Part shown: in pieces, positions 1-10,084 of the stretch
Layout: every line of letters starts with the position of its first letter
Position numbering within the stretch: position 1 is the first letter of the stretch
NCBI GenBank assembly: GCA_033782935.1
Contig: JAWQEG010000490.1
Location: forward strand, 1,084,001 to 1,148,000
Length of the DNA stretch: 64,000 nt
Reading direction: 5' to 3'
DNA from: Petrolisthes cinctipes
Taxonomy: Eukaryota; Arthropoda; Malacostraca; Decapoda; Porcellanidae
The notes under the pieces: model-generated
The model's input: the letters and a program-made list of their open reading frames with translations, nothing else
The model's database searches: none
Told to the model about the DNA's origin: nothing
Translations under genes and position numbers: made by a program

Positions 1-3000
1 AATCGATCTTTTAGGTGCCCAAAAGTCGATATGTGCATGCATCTTCTGTACCCGTTTATATCTCAAATTCTGGCCCTAAACACCCGAAAATTCGATATTT
101 TGGGGTCCCAGAAGCAATCTGTACATGCCTACTCAGTGCTAGAATATTTTCAAAATATAGGCTAAAAACATGCTAAAAATCGATCTTTTAGGTGCCAAAA
201 AGTCGATATCTCAAATTCAGTCCCAAAACACCCGAAAAATCGATATTTAGGGGTCCCAGAAGCGATCTGTACATGCCTACTCCGTGTTAGAGTAATTTCA
301 AAATACATGCTCAAAACATACTGAAAATCGATCTTTTAGGTGCACAAAAGTCGATATGTGCATGCATCTTCAGTACCCGTTTATATCTCAAATTCAGGCT
401 CAAAACACCCGAAAATTCAATATATTGAGGTCCCAGAAGCAATCTGTACATGCCTACTCAGTGTTAGAGTATTTTCAAAATACAGGCCCAAAACATGCTG
501 AAAATCGATATTTTAGATGCCCAAAGTCAATATGTGCATGTATCTTCTGTACCCGTTTATATCTCAAATTCAGGCTCAAAACACCCGAAAATTCAATATT
601 TTGGGGTCCCAGAAGCAATCTGTACATGCCTACACAGTGCTAGAATATTTTCAAAATATAGGCTAAAAACATGCTAAAAATCGACATTTTAGGTGCCAAA
701 AAATCGATATCTCAAATTCAGTCCCAAAACACCCGAAAATTCGATATTTAGAGGTCCCAGAAGGTATCTGTACATGCCTACTCCGTGTTAGAGTATTTTC
801 AAAATACAGACCAAAAACATACTGAAAATCGATCTTTTAGGTGCCCAAAAGTCGATATGTGCATGCATCTTCTGTACCCGTTTATATCTCAAATTCTGGC
901 CCTAAACACCCGAAAATTCGATATTTTGGGGTCCCAGAAGCGATCTGTACATGCCTACTCCGTGTTAGAGCATTTTCAAAATACATGCTCAAAACATACT
1001 GAAAATCGATCTTTTAGGTGCCCAAAGTCAATATGTGCATGTATCTTCTGTACCCGTTTATATCTCAAATTCAGGCTCAAAACACCCGAAAATTTAATAT
1101 TTTGGGGTCCCAGAAGCAATCTGTACATGCCTACTCAGTGCTAGAATATTTTCAAAATATAGGTTAAAAACATGCTAAAAATCGATCTTTTAGGTGCCAA
1201 AAAGTCGATATCTCAAATTCAGTCCCAAAACACCCGAAAATTCGATATTTAGGGGTCCCAGAAGCGATCTGTACATGCCTACTCCGTGTTAGAGTATTTT
1301 CAAAATACATGCTCAAAACATACTGAAAATCGATCTTTTAGGTGCACAAAAGTCGATATGTGCATGCATCTTCAGTACCCGTTTATATCTCAAATTCAGG
1401 CTCAAAACACCCGAAAATTCAATATTTTGGGGTCCCAGAAGCAATCTGTACATGCCTACACAGTGCTAGAATATTTTCAAAAAATAGGCTAAAAACATGC
1501 TAAAAATCGACATTTTAGGTGCCAAAAAATCGATATCTCAAATTCAGTCCCAAAACACCCGAAAATTCGATATTTAGAGGTCACAGAAGGTATCTGTACA
1601 TGCCTACTCCGTGTTAGAGTATTTTCAAAATGCAGGCCAAAAACATACTGAAAATCGATCTTTTAGGTGCCCAAAAGTCGATATGTGCATGCATCTTCTG
1701 TACCCGTTTATATCTCAAATTCTGGCCCTAAACACCCGAAAATTCGATATTTTGGGGTCCCAGAAGCGATCTGTACATGCCTACTCCGTGTTAGAGTATT
1801 TTCAAAATTCAGACCCAAAACATGCTGAAAATCGATATTTTTGGTGCTCAAAGTCAATATGTGCATGTATCTTCTGTACCCGTTTATATCTCAAATTCAA
1901 GCTCAAAACACCCGAAAATTCAATATTTTGGGGTCCCAGAAGCAATCTGTACATGCCTACACAGTGCTAGAATATTTTCAAAATATAGGCTAAAAACATG
2001 CTAAAAATCGACATTTTAGGTGCCAAAAAATCGATATCTCAAATTCAGTCCCAAAACACCCGAAAATTCGATATTTAGAGGTCCCAGAAGGTATCTGTAC
2101 ATGCCTACTCCGTGTTAGAGTATTTTCAAATTACAGGCCAAAAACATACTGAAAATCGATCTTTTAGGTGCCCAAAAGTCGATATGTGCATGCATCTTCT
2201 GTACCCGTTTATATCTCAAATTCTGGCCCTAAACCCCCGAAAATTCGATATTTTGGGGTCCCAGAAGCGATCTGTACATGCCTAATCCGTGTTAGAGTAT
2301 TTTCAAAATTCAAGCCCAAAACATGCTGAAAATCGATATTTTTGGTGCCCAAAGTCAATATGTGCATGTATCTTCTGTACCCGTTTATATCTCAAATTCA
2401 GGCTCAAAACACCCGAAAATTCAATATTTTGGGGTCCCAGAAGCAATCTGTACAGTGCTAGAATATTTTCAAAATATAGGCTAAAAACATGCTAAAAATC
2501 GATCTTTTAGGTGCCAAAAAGTCGATATCTCAAATTCAGTCCCAAAACACCCGGAAATTCGATATTTAGGGGTCCTAGAAGCGATCTGTACATGCCTACT
2601 CCGTGTTAGAGTATTTTCAAAATACATGCTCAAAACATACTGAAAATCGATCTTTTAGGTGCACAAAAGTCGATATGTGCATGCATCTTCAGTACCCGTT
2701 TATATCTCAAATTCAGGCTCCAAACACCCGAAAATTCGATATTTTGGGGTCCCAGAAGCAATCTGTACATGCCTACTCAGTGTTAGAGTATTTTCAAAAT
2801 ACAGGCCCAAAACATGCTGAAAATCGATATTTTAGATGCCCAAAGTCAATATGTGCATGTATCTTCTGTACCCGTTTATATCTCAAATTCAGGCTCAAAA
2901 CACCCGAAAATTCAATATTTTGGGGTCCCAGAAGAAATCTGTACATGCCTACACAGTGCTAGAATATTTTCAAAATATAGGCTAAAAACATGCTAAAAAT

Positions 3001-3079
3001 CGACATTTTAGGTGCCAAAAAATCGATATATCAAATTCAGTCCCAAAACACCCGAAAATTCGATATTTAGAGGTCCCAG
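1..3079 (+). repeat. Left mosaic block with hybrid monomers
   Basis: The register here is irregular. In order: 2-178 is a hybrid that starts as B1 and ends as B2; 179-326 is B3; 327-827 is an A trimer; 828-1004 starts as B1 and ends as B3; 1005-1180 is B2-like; 1181-1328 is B3; 1329-1505 starts as A1 and ends as A2; 1506-1653 is A3; 1654-2154 is B1, B2 with an A2-like end, and A3; 2155-2645 is a 491-bp B trimer with the 10-bp deletion; and 2646-3146 is an A trimer. Hybrids that drop a whole monomer are what unequal crossing-over within the array would leave. Confidence 0.85.
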
Positions 3080-4606
3080 AAGGTATCTGTACATGCCTAC
3101 TCCGTGTTAGAGTATTTTCAAAATACAGGCCAAAAACATACTGAAAATCGATCTTTTAGGTGCCCAAAAGTCGATATGTGCATGCATCTTCTGTACCCGT
3201 TTATATCTCAAATTCTGGCCCTAAACACCCGAAAATTCGATATTTTGGGGTCCCAGAAGCGATCTGTACATGCCTACTCCGTGTTAGAGTATTTTCAAAA
3301 TTAAGGCCCAAAACATGCTGAAAATCGATATTTTTGGTGCCCAAAGTCAATATGTGCATGTATCTTCTGTACCCGTTTTTATCTCAAATTCAGGCTTAAA
3401 ACACCCGAAAATTCAATATTTTGGGGTCCCAGAAGCAATCTGTACAGTGCTAGAATATTTTCAAAATATAGGCTAAAAACATGCTAAAAATCGATCTTTT
3501 AGGTGCCAAAAAGTCGATATCTCAAATTCAGTCCCAAAACACCCGAAAATTCGATATTTAGGGGTCCCAGAAGCGATCTGTACATGCCTACTCCGTGTTA
3601 GAGTATTTTCAAAATTCAGGCCCAAAACATGCTGAAAATCGATATTTTTGGTGCCCAAAGTCAATATGTGCATGTATCTTCTGTACCCGTTTATATCTCA
3701 AATTCAGGCTCAAAACACCCGAAAATTCAATATTTTGGGGTCCCAGAAGCAATCTGTACATGCCTACTCAGTGCTAGAATATTTTCAAAATATAGGCTAA
3801 AAACATGCTAAAAATCGATCTTTTAGGTGCCAAAAAGTCAATATCTCAAATTCAGTCCCTAAACACCCGAAAATTCGATATTTAGGGGTCCCAGAAGCGA
3901 TCTGTACATGCCTACTCCGTGTTAGAGTATTTTCAAAATACATGCTCAAAACATACTGAAAATCGATCTTTTAGGTGCACAAAAGTCGATATGTGCATGC
4001 ATCTTCAGTACCGTTTATATCTCAAATTGAGGCTCAAAACACCCGAAAATTCAATATTTTGGGGTCCCAGAAGCAATCCGTACAGTGTTAGAGTATTTTC
4101 AAAATACAGGCCCAAAACATGCTGAAAATCGATATTTTTGGTGCCCAAAGTTAATATGTGCATGTATCTTCTGTACCCGTTTATATCTCAAATTCAGGCT
4201 CAAAACACCCGAAAATTCAATATTTTGGGGTCCCAGAAGCAATCTGTACATGCCTACACAGTGCTAGAATATTTTCAAAATATAGGCTAAAAACATGCTA
4301 AAAATCGACATTTTAGGTGTCAAAAAATCGATATCTCAAATTCAGTCCCAAAACACCCGAAAATTCGATATTTAGAGGTCCCAGAAGGTATCTGTACATG
4401 CCTACTCCGTGATAGAGTATTTTCAAAATACAGGCCAAAAACATACTGAAAATCGATCTTTTAAGTGCCCAAAAGTCGATATGTGCATGCATCTTCTGTA
4501 CCCGTTTATATCTCAAATTCTGGCCCTAAACACCCGAAAATTCGATATTTTGGGGTCCCAGAAGCGATCTGTACATGCCTACTCCGTGTTAGAGTATTTT
4601 CAAAAT
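3080..4606 (+). repeat. 3,299-bp-spaced duplication, copy 1
   Basis: This segment recurs at 6379-7905. Both copies share private variants not seen in most monomers: ATTAAGGCCC (3301 and 6600), CGTTTTTATC, AGGCTTAAAAC, a lost C in CAGTACCGTT, a 10-bp deletion inside an A1 monomer (3962-4127, 166 bp), GGTGTCAAAAA, GTGATAGAG and TTTTAAGTGCC. The copies part at base 4607, where copy 2 switches into a B3-like end. The left edge is uncertain by a few hundred bases because flanking monomers are near consensus. Confidence 0.85.
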
Positions 4607-4914
4607 TCAGGCCCAAAACATGCTGAAAATCGATATTTTTGGTGCCCAAAGTCAATATGTGCATGTATCTTCTGTACCCGTTTATATCTCAAATTCAGGC
4701 TCAAAACACCCGAAAATTCAATATTTTGGGGTCCCAGAAGCAATCTGTACATGCCAACTCAGTGCTAGAATATTTTCAAAATATAGGCTAAAAACATGCT
4801 AAAAATCGATCTTTTAGGTGCCAAAAAGTCGATATCTCAAATTCAGTCCCAAAACACCCGAAAATTCGATATTTAGGGGTCCCAGAAGCGAGCTGTACAT
4901 GCCTACTCCGTGTT

Positions 4915-4933
4915 AGAGTATTTTCAAAATACA
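4915..4933. repeat. Conserved dyad symmetry before the monomer junction (example)
   Basis: Within this interval GTATTTTCAAAATAC has two perfect 7-base arms around a single C. An equivalent occurs about 30 bp before the end of most monomers. In A2 and B2 it reads ATATTTTCAAAATAT, still perfectly paired. In B1 it reads GTATTTTCAAAATTC, with one mismatch. It could form a small hairpin or bind a symmetric protein; neither is shown. Confidence 0.7.
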
Positions 4934-4952
4934 TGCTCAAAACATACTGAAA

Positions 4953-5129
4953 ATCGATCTTTTAGGTGCACAAAAGTCGATATGTGCATGCATCTTCAGT
5001 ACCCGCTTATATCTCAAATTCAGGCTCAAAACACCCGAAAATTCAATATTTTGGGGTCCCAGAAGCAATCTGTACATGCCTACTCAGTGTTAGAGTATTT
5101 TCAAAATACAGGCCCAAAACATGCTGAAA
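4953..5129 (+). repeat. Monomer type A1, long form, 177 bp
   Basis: A1 is told from the others by GTGCACAAAAG near its start, CATCTTCAG in place of CATCTTCTG, AGGCTCAAAAC, TTCAATAT in place of TTCGATAT, GCAATCTG, CTCAGTGTTAG, and the end ACAGGCCCAAAACATGCTG. A cleaner copy at 32647-32823 counts 58 A, 50 T, 30 G and 39 C (39% G+C) and has four CAAAA pentamers. This copy has one private change, CGCTTAT for CGTTTAT. Confidence 0.9.
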
Positions 5130-5305
5130 ATCGATATTTTAGATGCCCAAAGTCAATATGTGCATGTATCTTCTGTACCCGTTTATATCTCAAATTCAGG
5201 CTCAAAACACCCGAAAATTCAATATTTTGGGGTCCCAGAAGCAATCTGTACATGCCTACACAGTGCTAGAATATTTTCAAAATATAGGCTAAAAACATGC
5301 TAAAA
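5130..5305 (+). repeat. Monomer type A2, long form, 176 bp
   Basis: A2 starts ATCGATATTTTAGATGCCC, has CAAAGTCAATATG (one base shorter than A1), CATGTATCTTC, CTACACAGTGCTAGAATATT and the end ATAGGCTAAAAACATGCTAAAA. It differs from A1 at about 13 positions by eye, roughly 93% identity. Confidence 0.9.
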
Positions 5306-5453
5306 ATCGACATTTTAGGTGCCAAAAAATCGATATCTCAAATTCAGTCCCAAAACACCCGAAAATTCGATATTTAGAGGTCCCAGAAGGTATCTGTACA
5401 TGCCTACTCCGTGTTAGAGTATTTTCAAAATACAGGCCAAAAACATACTGAAA
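5306..5453 (+). repeat. Monomer type A3, short form, 148 bp
   Basis: A3 starts ATCGACATTTTAGGTGCC, then jumps from ATCGATAT straight to CTCAAATTCAG and so lacks the 29-bp segment of the long monomers. Its tags are TAGAGGTCCC, AAGGTATCTG and the end ACAGGCCAAAAACATACTG. The missing segment is bounded in long monomers by ATAT on both sides, so the short form looks like a deletion between 4-bp direct repeats. Confidence 0.9.
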
Positions 5454-5630
5454 ATCGATCTTTTAGGTGCCCAAAAGTCGATATGTGCATGCATCTTCTG
5501 TACCCGTTTATATCTCAAATTCTGGCCCTAAACACCCGAAAATTCGATATTTTGGGGTCACAGAAGCGATCTGTAAATGCCTACTCCGTGTTAGAGTATT
5601 TTCAAAATTCAGGCCCAAAACATGCTGAAA
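5454..5630 (+). repeat. Monomer type B1, long form, 177 bp
   Basis: B1 is marked by GTGCCCAAAAG, ATTCTGGCCCTAAAC, TTCGATATTTTGGGG, GCGATCTG, CTCCGTGTTAG and the end AAAATTCAGGCCC. The last change, TT for TA, introduces one mismatch in the dyad found in the other types. This copy carries two private changes, GGGGTCACAG and TGTAAATGCC. Confidence 0.9.
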
Positions 5631-5806
5631 ATCGATATTTTTGGTGCCCAAAGTCAATATGTGCATTTATCTTCTGTACCCGTTTATATCTCAAATTCAG
5701 GCTCAAAACACCCGAAAATTCAATATTTTGGGGTCCCAGAAGCAATCTGTACATGCCTACTCAGTGCTAGAATATTTTCAAAATATAGGCTAAAAACATG
5801 CTAAAA
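5631..5806 (+). repeat. Monomer type B2, long form, 176 bp (166 bp where deleted)
   Basis: B2 starts ATCGATATTTTTGGTGCCC and otherwise resembles A2, but ends CTCAGTGCTAGAATATT where A2 has CACAGTGC. Many copies elsewhere read CTGTACAGTGC, lacking TGCCTACTCA (10 bp). That shortens the trimer to 491 bp, as at 2332-2497, 3324-3489, 33325-33490 and many others. This copy has one private change, GCATTTATC. Confidence 0.9.
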
Positions 5807-5954
5807 ATCGATCTTTTAGGTGCCAAAAAGTCAATATCTCAAATTCAGTCCCAAAACACCCGAAAATTCGATATTTAGGGGTCCCAGAAGCGATCTGTAC
5901 ATGCCTACTCCGTGTTAGAGTATTTTCAAAATACATGCTCAAAACATACTGAAA
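5807..5954 (+). repeat. Monomer type B3, short form, 148 bp
   Basis: B3 starts ATCGATCTTTTAGGTGCC, lacks the same 29 bp as A3, and is marked by TTTAGGGGTCCC, AAGCGATCTG and the end ACATGCTCAAAACATACTG, which leads into A1. It differs from A3 at about nine positions. The A3-to-B1 and B3-to-A1 endings are the best tags for register. Confidence 0.9.
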
Positions 5955-6378
5955 ATCGATCTTTTATGTGCACAAAAGTCTATATGTGCATGCATCTTCA
6001 GTACCCGTTTATATCTCAAATTCAGGCTCAAAACACCCGAAAATTCAATATTTTGGGGTCCCAGAAGCAATCTGTACAGTGTTAGAGTATTTTCAAAATA
6101 CAGGCCCAAAACATGCTGAAAATCGATATTTTAGATGCCCAAAGTCAATATGTGCATGTATCTTCTGTACCCGTTTATATCTCAAATTCAGGCTCAAAAC
6201 ACCCGAAAATTCAATATTTTGGGGTCCCAGAAGCAATCTGTACATGCCTACACAGTGCTAGAATATTTTCAAAATATAGGCTAAAAACATGCTAAAAATC
6301 GACATTTTAGGTGCCAAAAAATCGATATCTCAAATTCAGTCCCAAAACACCCAAAAATTCGATATTTAGAGGTCCCAA

Positions 6379-7905
6379 AAGGTATCTGTACATGCCTACT
6401 CCGTGTTAGAGTATTTTCAAAATACAGGCCAAAAACATACTGAAAATCGATCTTTTAGGTGCCCAAAAGTCGATATGTGCATGCATCTTCTGTACCCGTT
6501 TATATCTCAAATTCTGGCCCTAAACACCCGAAAATTCGATATTTTGGGGTCCCAGAAGCGATCTGTACATGCCTACTCCGTGTTAGAGTATTTTCAAAAT
6601 TAAGGCCCAAAACATGCTGAAAATCGATATTTTTGGTGCCCAAAGTCAATATGTGCATGTATCTTCTGTACCCGTTTTTATCTCAAATTCAGGCTTAAAA
6701 CACCCGAAAATTCAATATTTTGGGGTCCCAGAAGCAATCTGTACAGTGCTAGAATATTTTCAAAATATAGGCTAAAAACATGCTAAAAATCGATCTTTTA
6801 GGTGCCAAAAAGTCGATATCTCAAATTCAGTCCCAAAACACCCGAAAATTCGATATTTAGGGGTCCCAGAAGCGATCTGTACATGCCTACTCCGTGTTAG
6901 AGTATTTTCAAAATTCAGGCCCAAAACATGCTGAAAATCGATATTTTTGGTGCCCAAAGTCAATATGTGCATGTATCTTCTGTACCCGTTTATATCTCAA
7001 ATTCAGGCTCAAAACACCCGAAAATTCAATATTTTGGGGTCCCAGAAGCAATCTGTACATGCCTACTCAGTGCTAGAATATTTTCAAAATATAGGCTAAA
7101 AACATGCTAAAAATCGATCTTTTAGGTGCCAAAAAGTCAATATCTCAAATTCAGTCCCTAAACACCCGAAAATTCGATATTTAGGGGTCCCAGAAGCGAT
7201 CTGTACATGCCTACTCCGTGTTAGAGTATTTTCAAAATACATGCTCAAAACATACTGAAAATCGATCTTTTAGGTGCACAAAAGTCGATATGTGCATGCA
7301 TCTTCAGTACCGTTTATATCTCAAATTGAGGCTCAAAACACCCGAAAATTCAATATTTTGGGGTCCCAGAAGCAATCCGTACAGTGTTAGAGTATTTTCA
7401 AAATACAGGCCCAAAACATGCTGAAAATCGATATTTTTGGTGCCCAAAGTCAATATGTGCATGTATCTTCTGTACCCGTTTATATCTCAAATTCAGGCTC
7501 AAAACACCCGAAAATTCAATATTTTGGGGTCCCAGAAGCAATCTGTACATGCCTACACAGTGCTAGAATATTTTCAAAATATAGGCTAAAAACATGCTAA
7601 AAATCGACATTTTAGGTGTCAAAAAATCGATATCTCAAATTCAGTCCCAAAACACCCGAAAATTCGATATTTAGAGGTCCCAGAAGGTATCTGTACATGC
7701 CTACTCCGTGATAGAGTATTTTCAAAATACAGGCCAAAAACATACTGAAAATCGATCTTTTAAGTGCCCAAAAGTCGATATGTGCATGCATCTTCTGTAC
7801 CCGTTTATATCTCAAATTCTGGCCCTAAATACCCGAAAATTCGATATTTTGGGGTCCCAGAAGCGATCTGTACATGCCTACTCCGTGTTAGAGTATTTTC
7901 AAAAT
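6379..7905 (+). repeat. 3,299-bp-spaced duplication, copy 2
   Basis: This pairs with 3080-4606. The few differences I saw include GTTAATATG against GTCAATATG (4151 against 7450) and CTAAACACCC against CTAAATACCC. The copy ends in a hybrid monomer (7751-7927, B1 start and B3 end), followed by a second hybrid (7928-8104, A1 start and B2 end), so the right edge is an exchange point. Confidence 0.85.
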
Positions 7906-10084
7906 ACATGCTCAAAACATACTGAAAATCGATCTTTTAGGTGCACAAAAGTCGATATGTGCATGCATCTTCAGTACCCGCTTATATCTCAAATTCAGGC
8001 TCAAAACACCCGAAAATTCAATATATTGGGGTCCCAGAAGCAATCTGTACATGCCTACTCAGTGTTAGAGTATTTTCAAAATATAGGCTAAAAACATGCT
8101 AAAAATCGATCTTTTAGGTGCCAAAAAGTCGATATCTCAAATTCAGTCCCAAAACACCCGAAAATTCGATATTTAGGGGTCCCAAAAGCGATCTGTACAT
8201 GCCTACTCCGTGTTAGAGTATTTTCAAAATACATGCTCAAAACATACTGAAAATCGATCTTTTAGGTGCACGAAAGTCGATATGTGCATGCATCTTCAGT
8301 ACCCGTTTATATCTCAAATTCAGGCTCAAAACACCCGAAAATTCAATATATTGGGGTCCCAGAAGCAATCTGTACATGCCTACTCAGTGTTAGAGTATTT
8401 TCAAAATACAGGCCCAAAACATGCTGAAAATCGATATTTTAGATGCCCAAAGTCAATATGTGCATGTATCTTCTGTTCCCGTTTATATCTCAAATTCAGG
8501 CTCAAAACACCCGAAAATTCAATATTTTGGGGTCCCAGAAGCAATCTGTACATGCCTACACAGTGCTAGAATATTTTCAAAATATAGGCTAAAAACATGC
8601 TAAAAATCGATCTTTTAGGTGCCAAAAAGTCAATATCTCAAATTCAGTCCCAAAACACCCGAAAATTCGATATTTAGGGGTCCCAGAAGCGATCTGTACA
8701 TGCCTACTCCGTGTTAGAGTATTTTCAAAATACATGCTCAAAACATACTGAAAATCGATCTTTTAGGTGCACAAAAGTCGATATGTGCATGCATCTTCAG
8801 TACCCGTTTATATCTCAAATTCAGGCTCAAAACACCCGAAAATTCAATATTTTGGGGTCCCAGAAGCAATCTGTACAGTGTTAGAGTATTTTCAAAATAC
8901 AGGCCCAAAACATGCTGAAAATCGATATTTTAGATGCCCAAAGTCAATATGTGCATGTATCTTCTGTACCCGTTTATATCTCAAATTCAGGCTCAAAACA
9001 CCCGAAAATTCAATATTTTGGGGTCCCAGAAGCAATCTGTACATGCCTACACAGTGCTAGAATATTTTCAAAATATAGGCTAAAAACATGCTAAAAATCG
9101 ACATTTTAGGTGCCAAAAAATCGATATCTCAAATTCAGTCCCAAAACACCCGAAAATTCGATATTTAGAGGTCCCAAAAGGTATCTGTACATGCCTACTC
9201 CGTGTTAGAGTATTTTCAAAATACAGGCCAAAAACATACTGAAAATCGATCTTTTAGGTGCCCAAAAGTCGATATGTGCATGCATCTTCTGTACCCGTTT
9301 ATATCTCAAATTCTGGCCCTAAACACCCGAAAATTCGATATTTTGGGGTCCCAGAAGCGATCTGTACATGCCTACTCCGTGTTAGAGTATTTTCAAAATT
9401 CAGGCACAAAACATGCTGAAAATCGATATTTTTGGTGCCCAAAGTCAATATGTGCATGTATCTTCTGTACCCGTTTATATCTCAAATTCAGGCTCAAAAC
9501 ACCCGAAAATTCAATATTTTGGGGTCCCAGAAGCAATCTGTACAGTGCTAGAATATTTTCAAAATATAGGCTAAAAACATGCTAAAAATCGATCTTTTAG
9601 GTGCCAAAAAGTCGATATCTCAAATTCAGTCCCAAAACACCCGAAAATTCGATATTTAGGGGTCCTAGAAGCGATCTGTACATGCCTACTCCGTGTTAGA
9701 GTATTTTCAAAATACATGCTCAAAACATACTGAAAATCGATCTTTTAGGTGCACAAAAGTCGATATGTGCATGCATCTTCAGTACCCGTTTATATCTCAA
9801 ATTCAGGCTCAAAACACCCGAAAATTCAATATATTGGGGTCCCAGAAGCAATCTGTACATGCCTACTCAGTGTTAGAGTATTTTCAAAATACAGGCCCAA
9901 AACATGCTGAAAATCGATATTTTAGATGCCCAAAGTCAATATGTGCATGTATCTTCTGTACCCGTTTATATCTCAAATTCAGGCTCAAAACACCCGAAAA
10001 TTCAATATTTTGGGGTCCCAGAAGCAATCTGTACATGCCTACTCCGTGTTAGAGTATTTTCAAAATTCAGGCCCAAAACATGCT
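7906..10084 (+). repeat. A/B block between duplications
   Basis: In order: hybrid 7928-8104, B3 to 8252, A1-A2-B3 (8253-8753), an A trimer with 10-bp-deleted A1 (8754-9244), a B trimer with deleted B2 (9245-9735), then A1 and a monomer that starts as A2 and ends as B1 (9913 to about 10088). The last type switch feeds into the next duplicated segment. Confidence 0.8.

Larger units (their letters stand above)
4953..5954 (+). repeat. Complete six-monomer higher-order unit, 1002 bp (A1-A2-A3-B1-B2-B3)
   Basis: This is a full example of the higher-order unit. The A trimer is 4953-5453 and the B trimer 5454-5954, each 501 bp. A and B differ at about 9 diagnostic bases per monomer pair (A1 against B1, and A3 against B3, counted by eye), so they are about 95% identical. 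Equivalent A-to-B pairs recur through most of the window, for example 11548-12549, 14361-15362 and 44522-45523. In the 992-bp form B2 lacks 10 bp, for example 32647-33638. The alternation is often broken, so the hexamer is the dominant pattern and not a strict period. Confidence 0.9.
4607..6378 (+). repeat. Regular A/B block between the 3.3-kb copies
   Basis: The block contains the end of a B trimer (to 4952), the reference hexamer (4953-5954) and an A trimer starting at 5955 whose A1 has the 10-bp deletion CTGTACAGTG. Private changes include CTTTTATGTGC near 5963 and GTCTATATG near 5978. Nothing but satellite is present. Confidence 0.85.

Noticed and set aside
3300..3500. TGGGGTCCCA as an operator or terminator stem
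   Set aside because: The arms are only four bases, it recurs in most long monomers as part of the consensus, and no transcript or gene is nearby.
3473..3673. Minus-strand open frames, for example 3473-3673, 6772-6972 and 18341-18541
   Set aside because: They are antisense readings of hybrid short monomers, and the pairs coincide with duplicated segments. Nothing supports coding.
5490..5600. CENP-B-box-like match in B1, A3 and B3 (TTCGATATTTTGGGG)
   Set aside because: It has 7 of the 9 fixed bases of the mammalian box, missing the central A and the C of CGGG. The motif is degenerate, A1, A2 and B2 lose the CG as well, and the host is not known to be a mammal. It is too weak to call.
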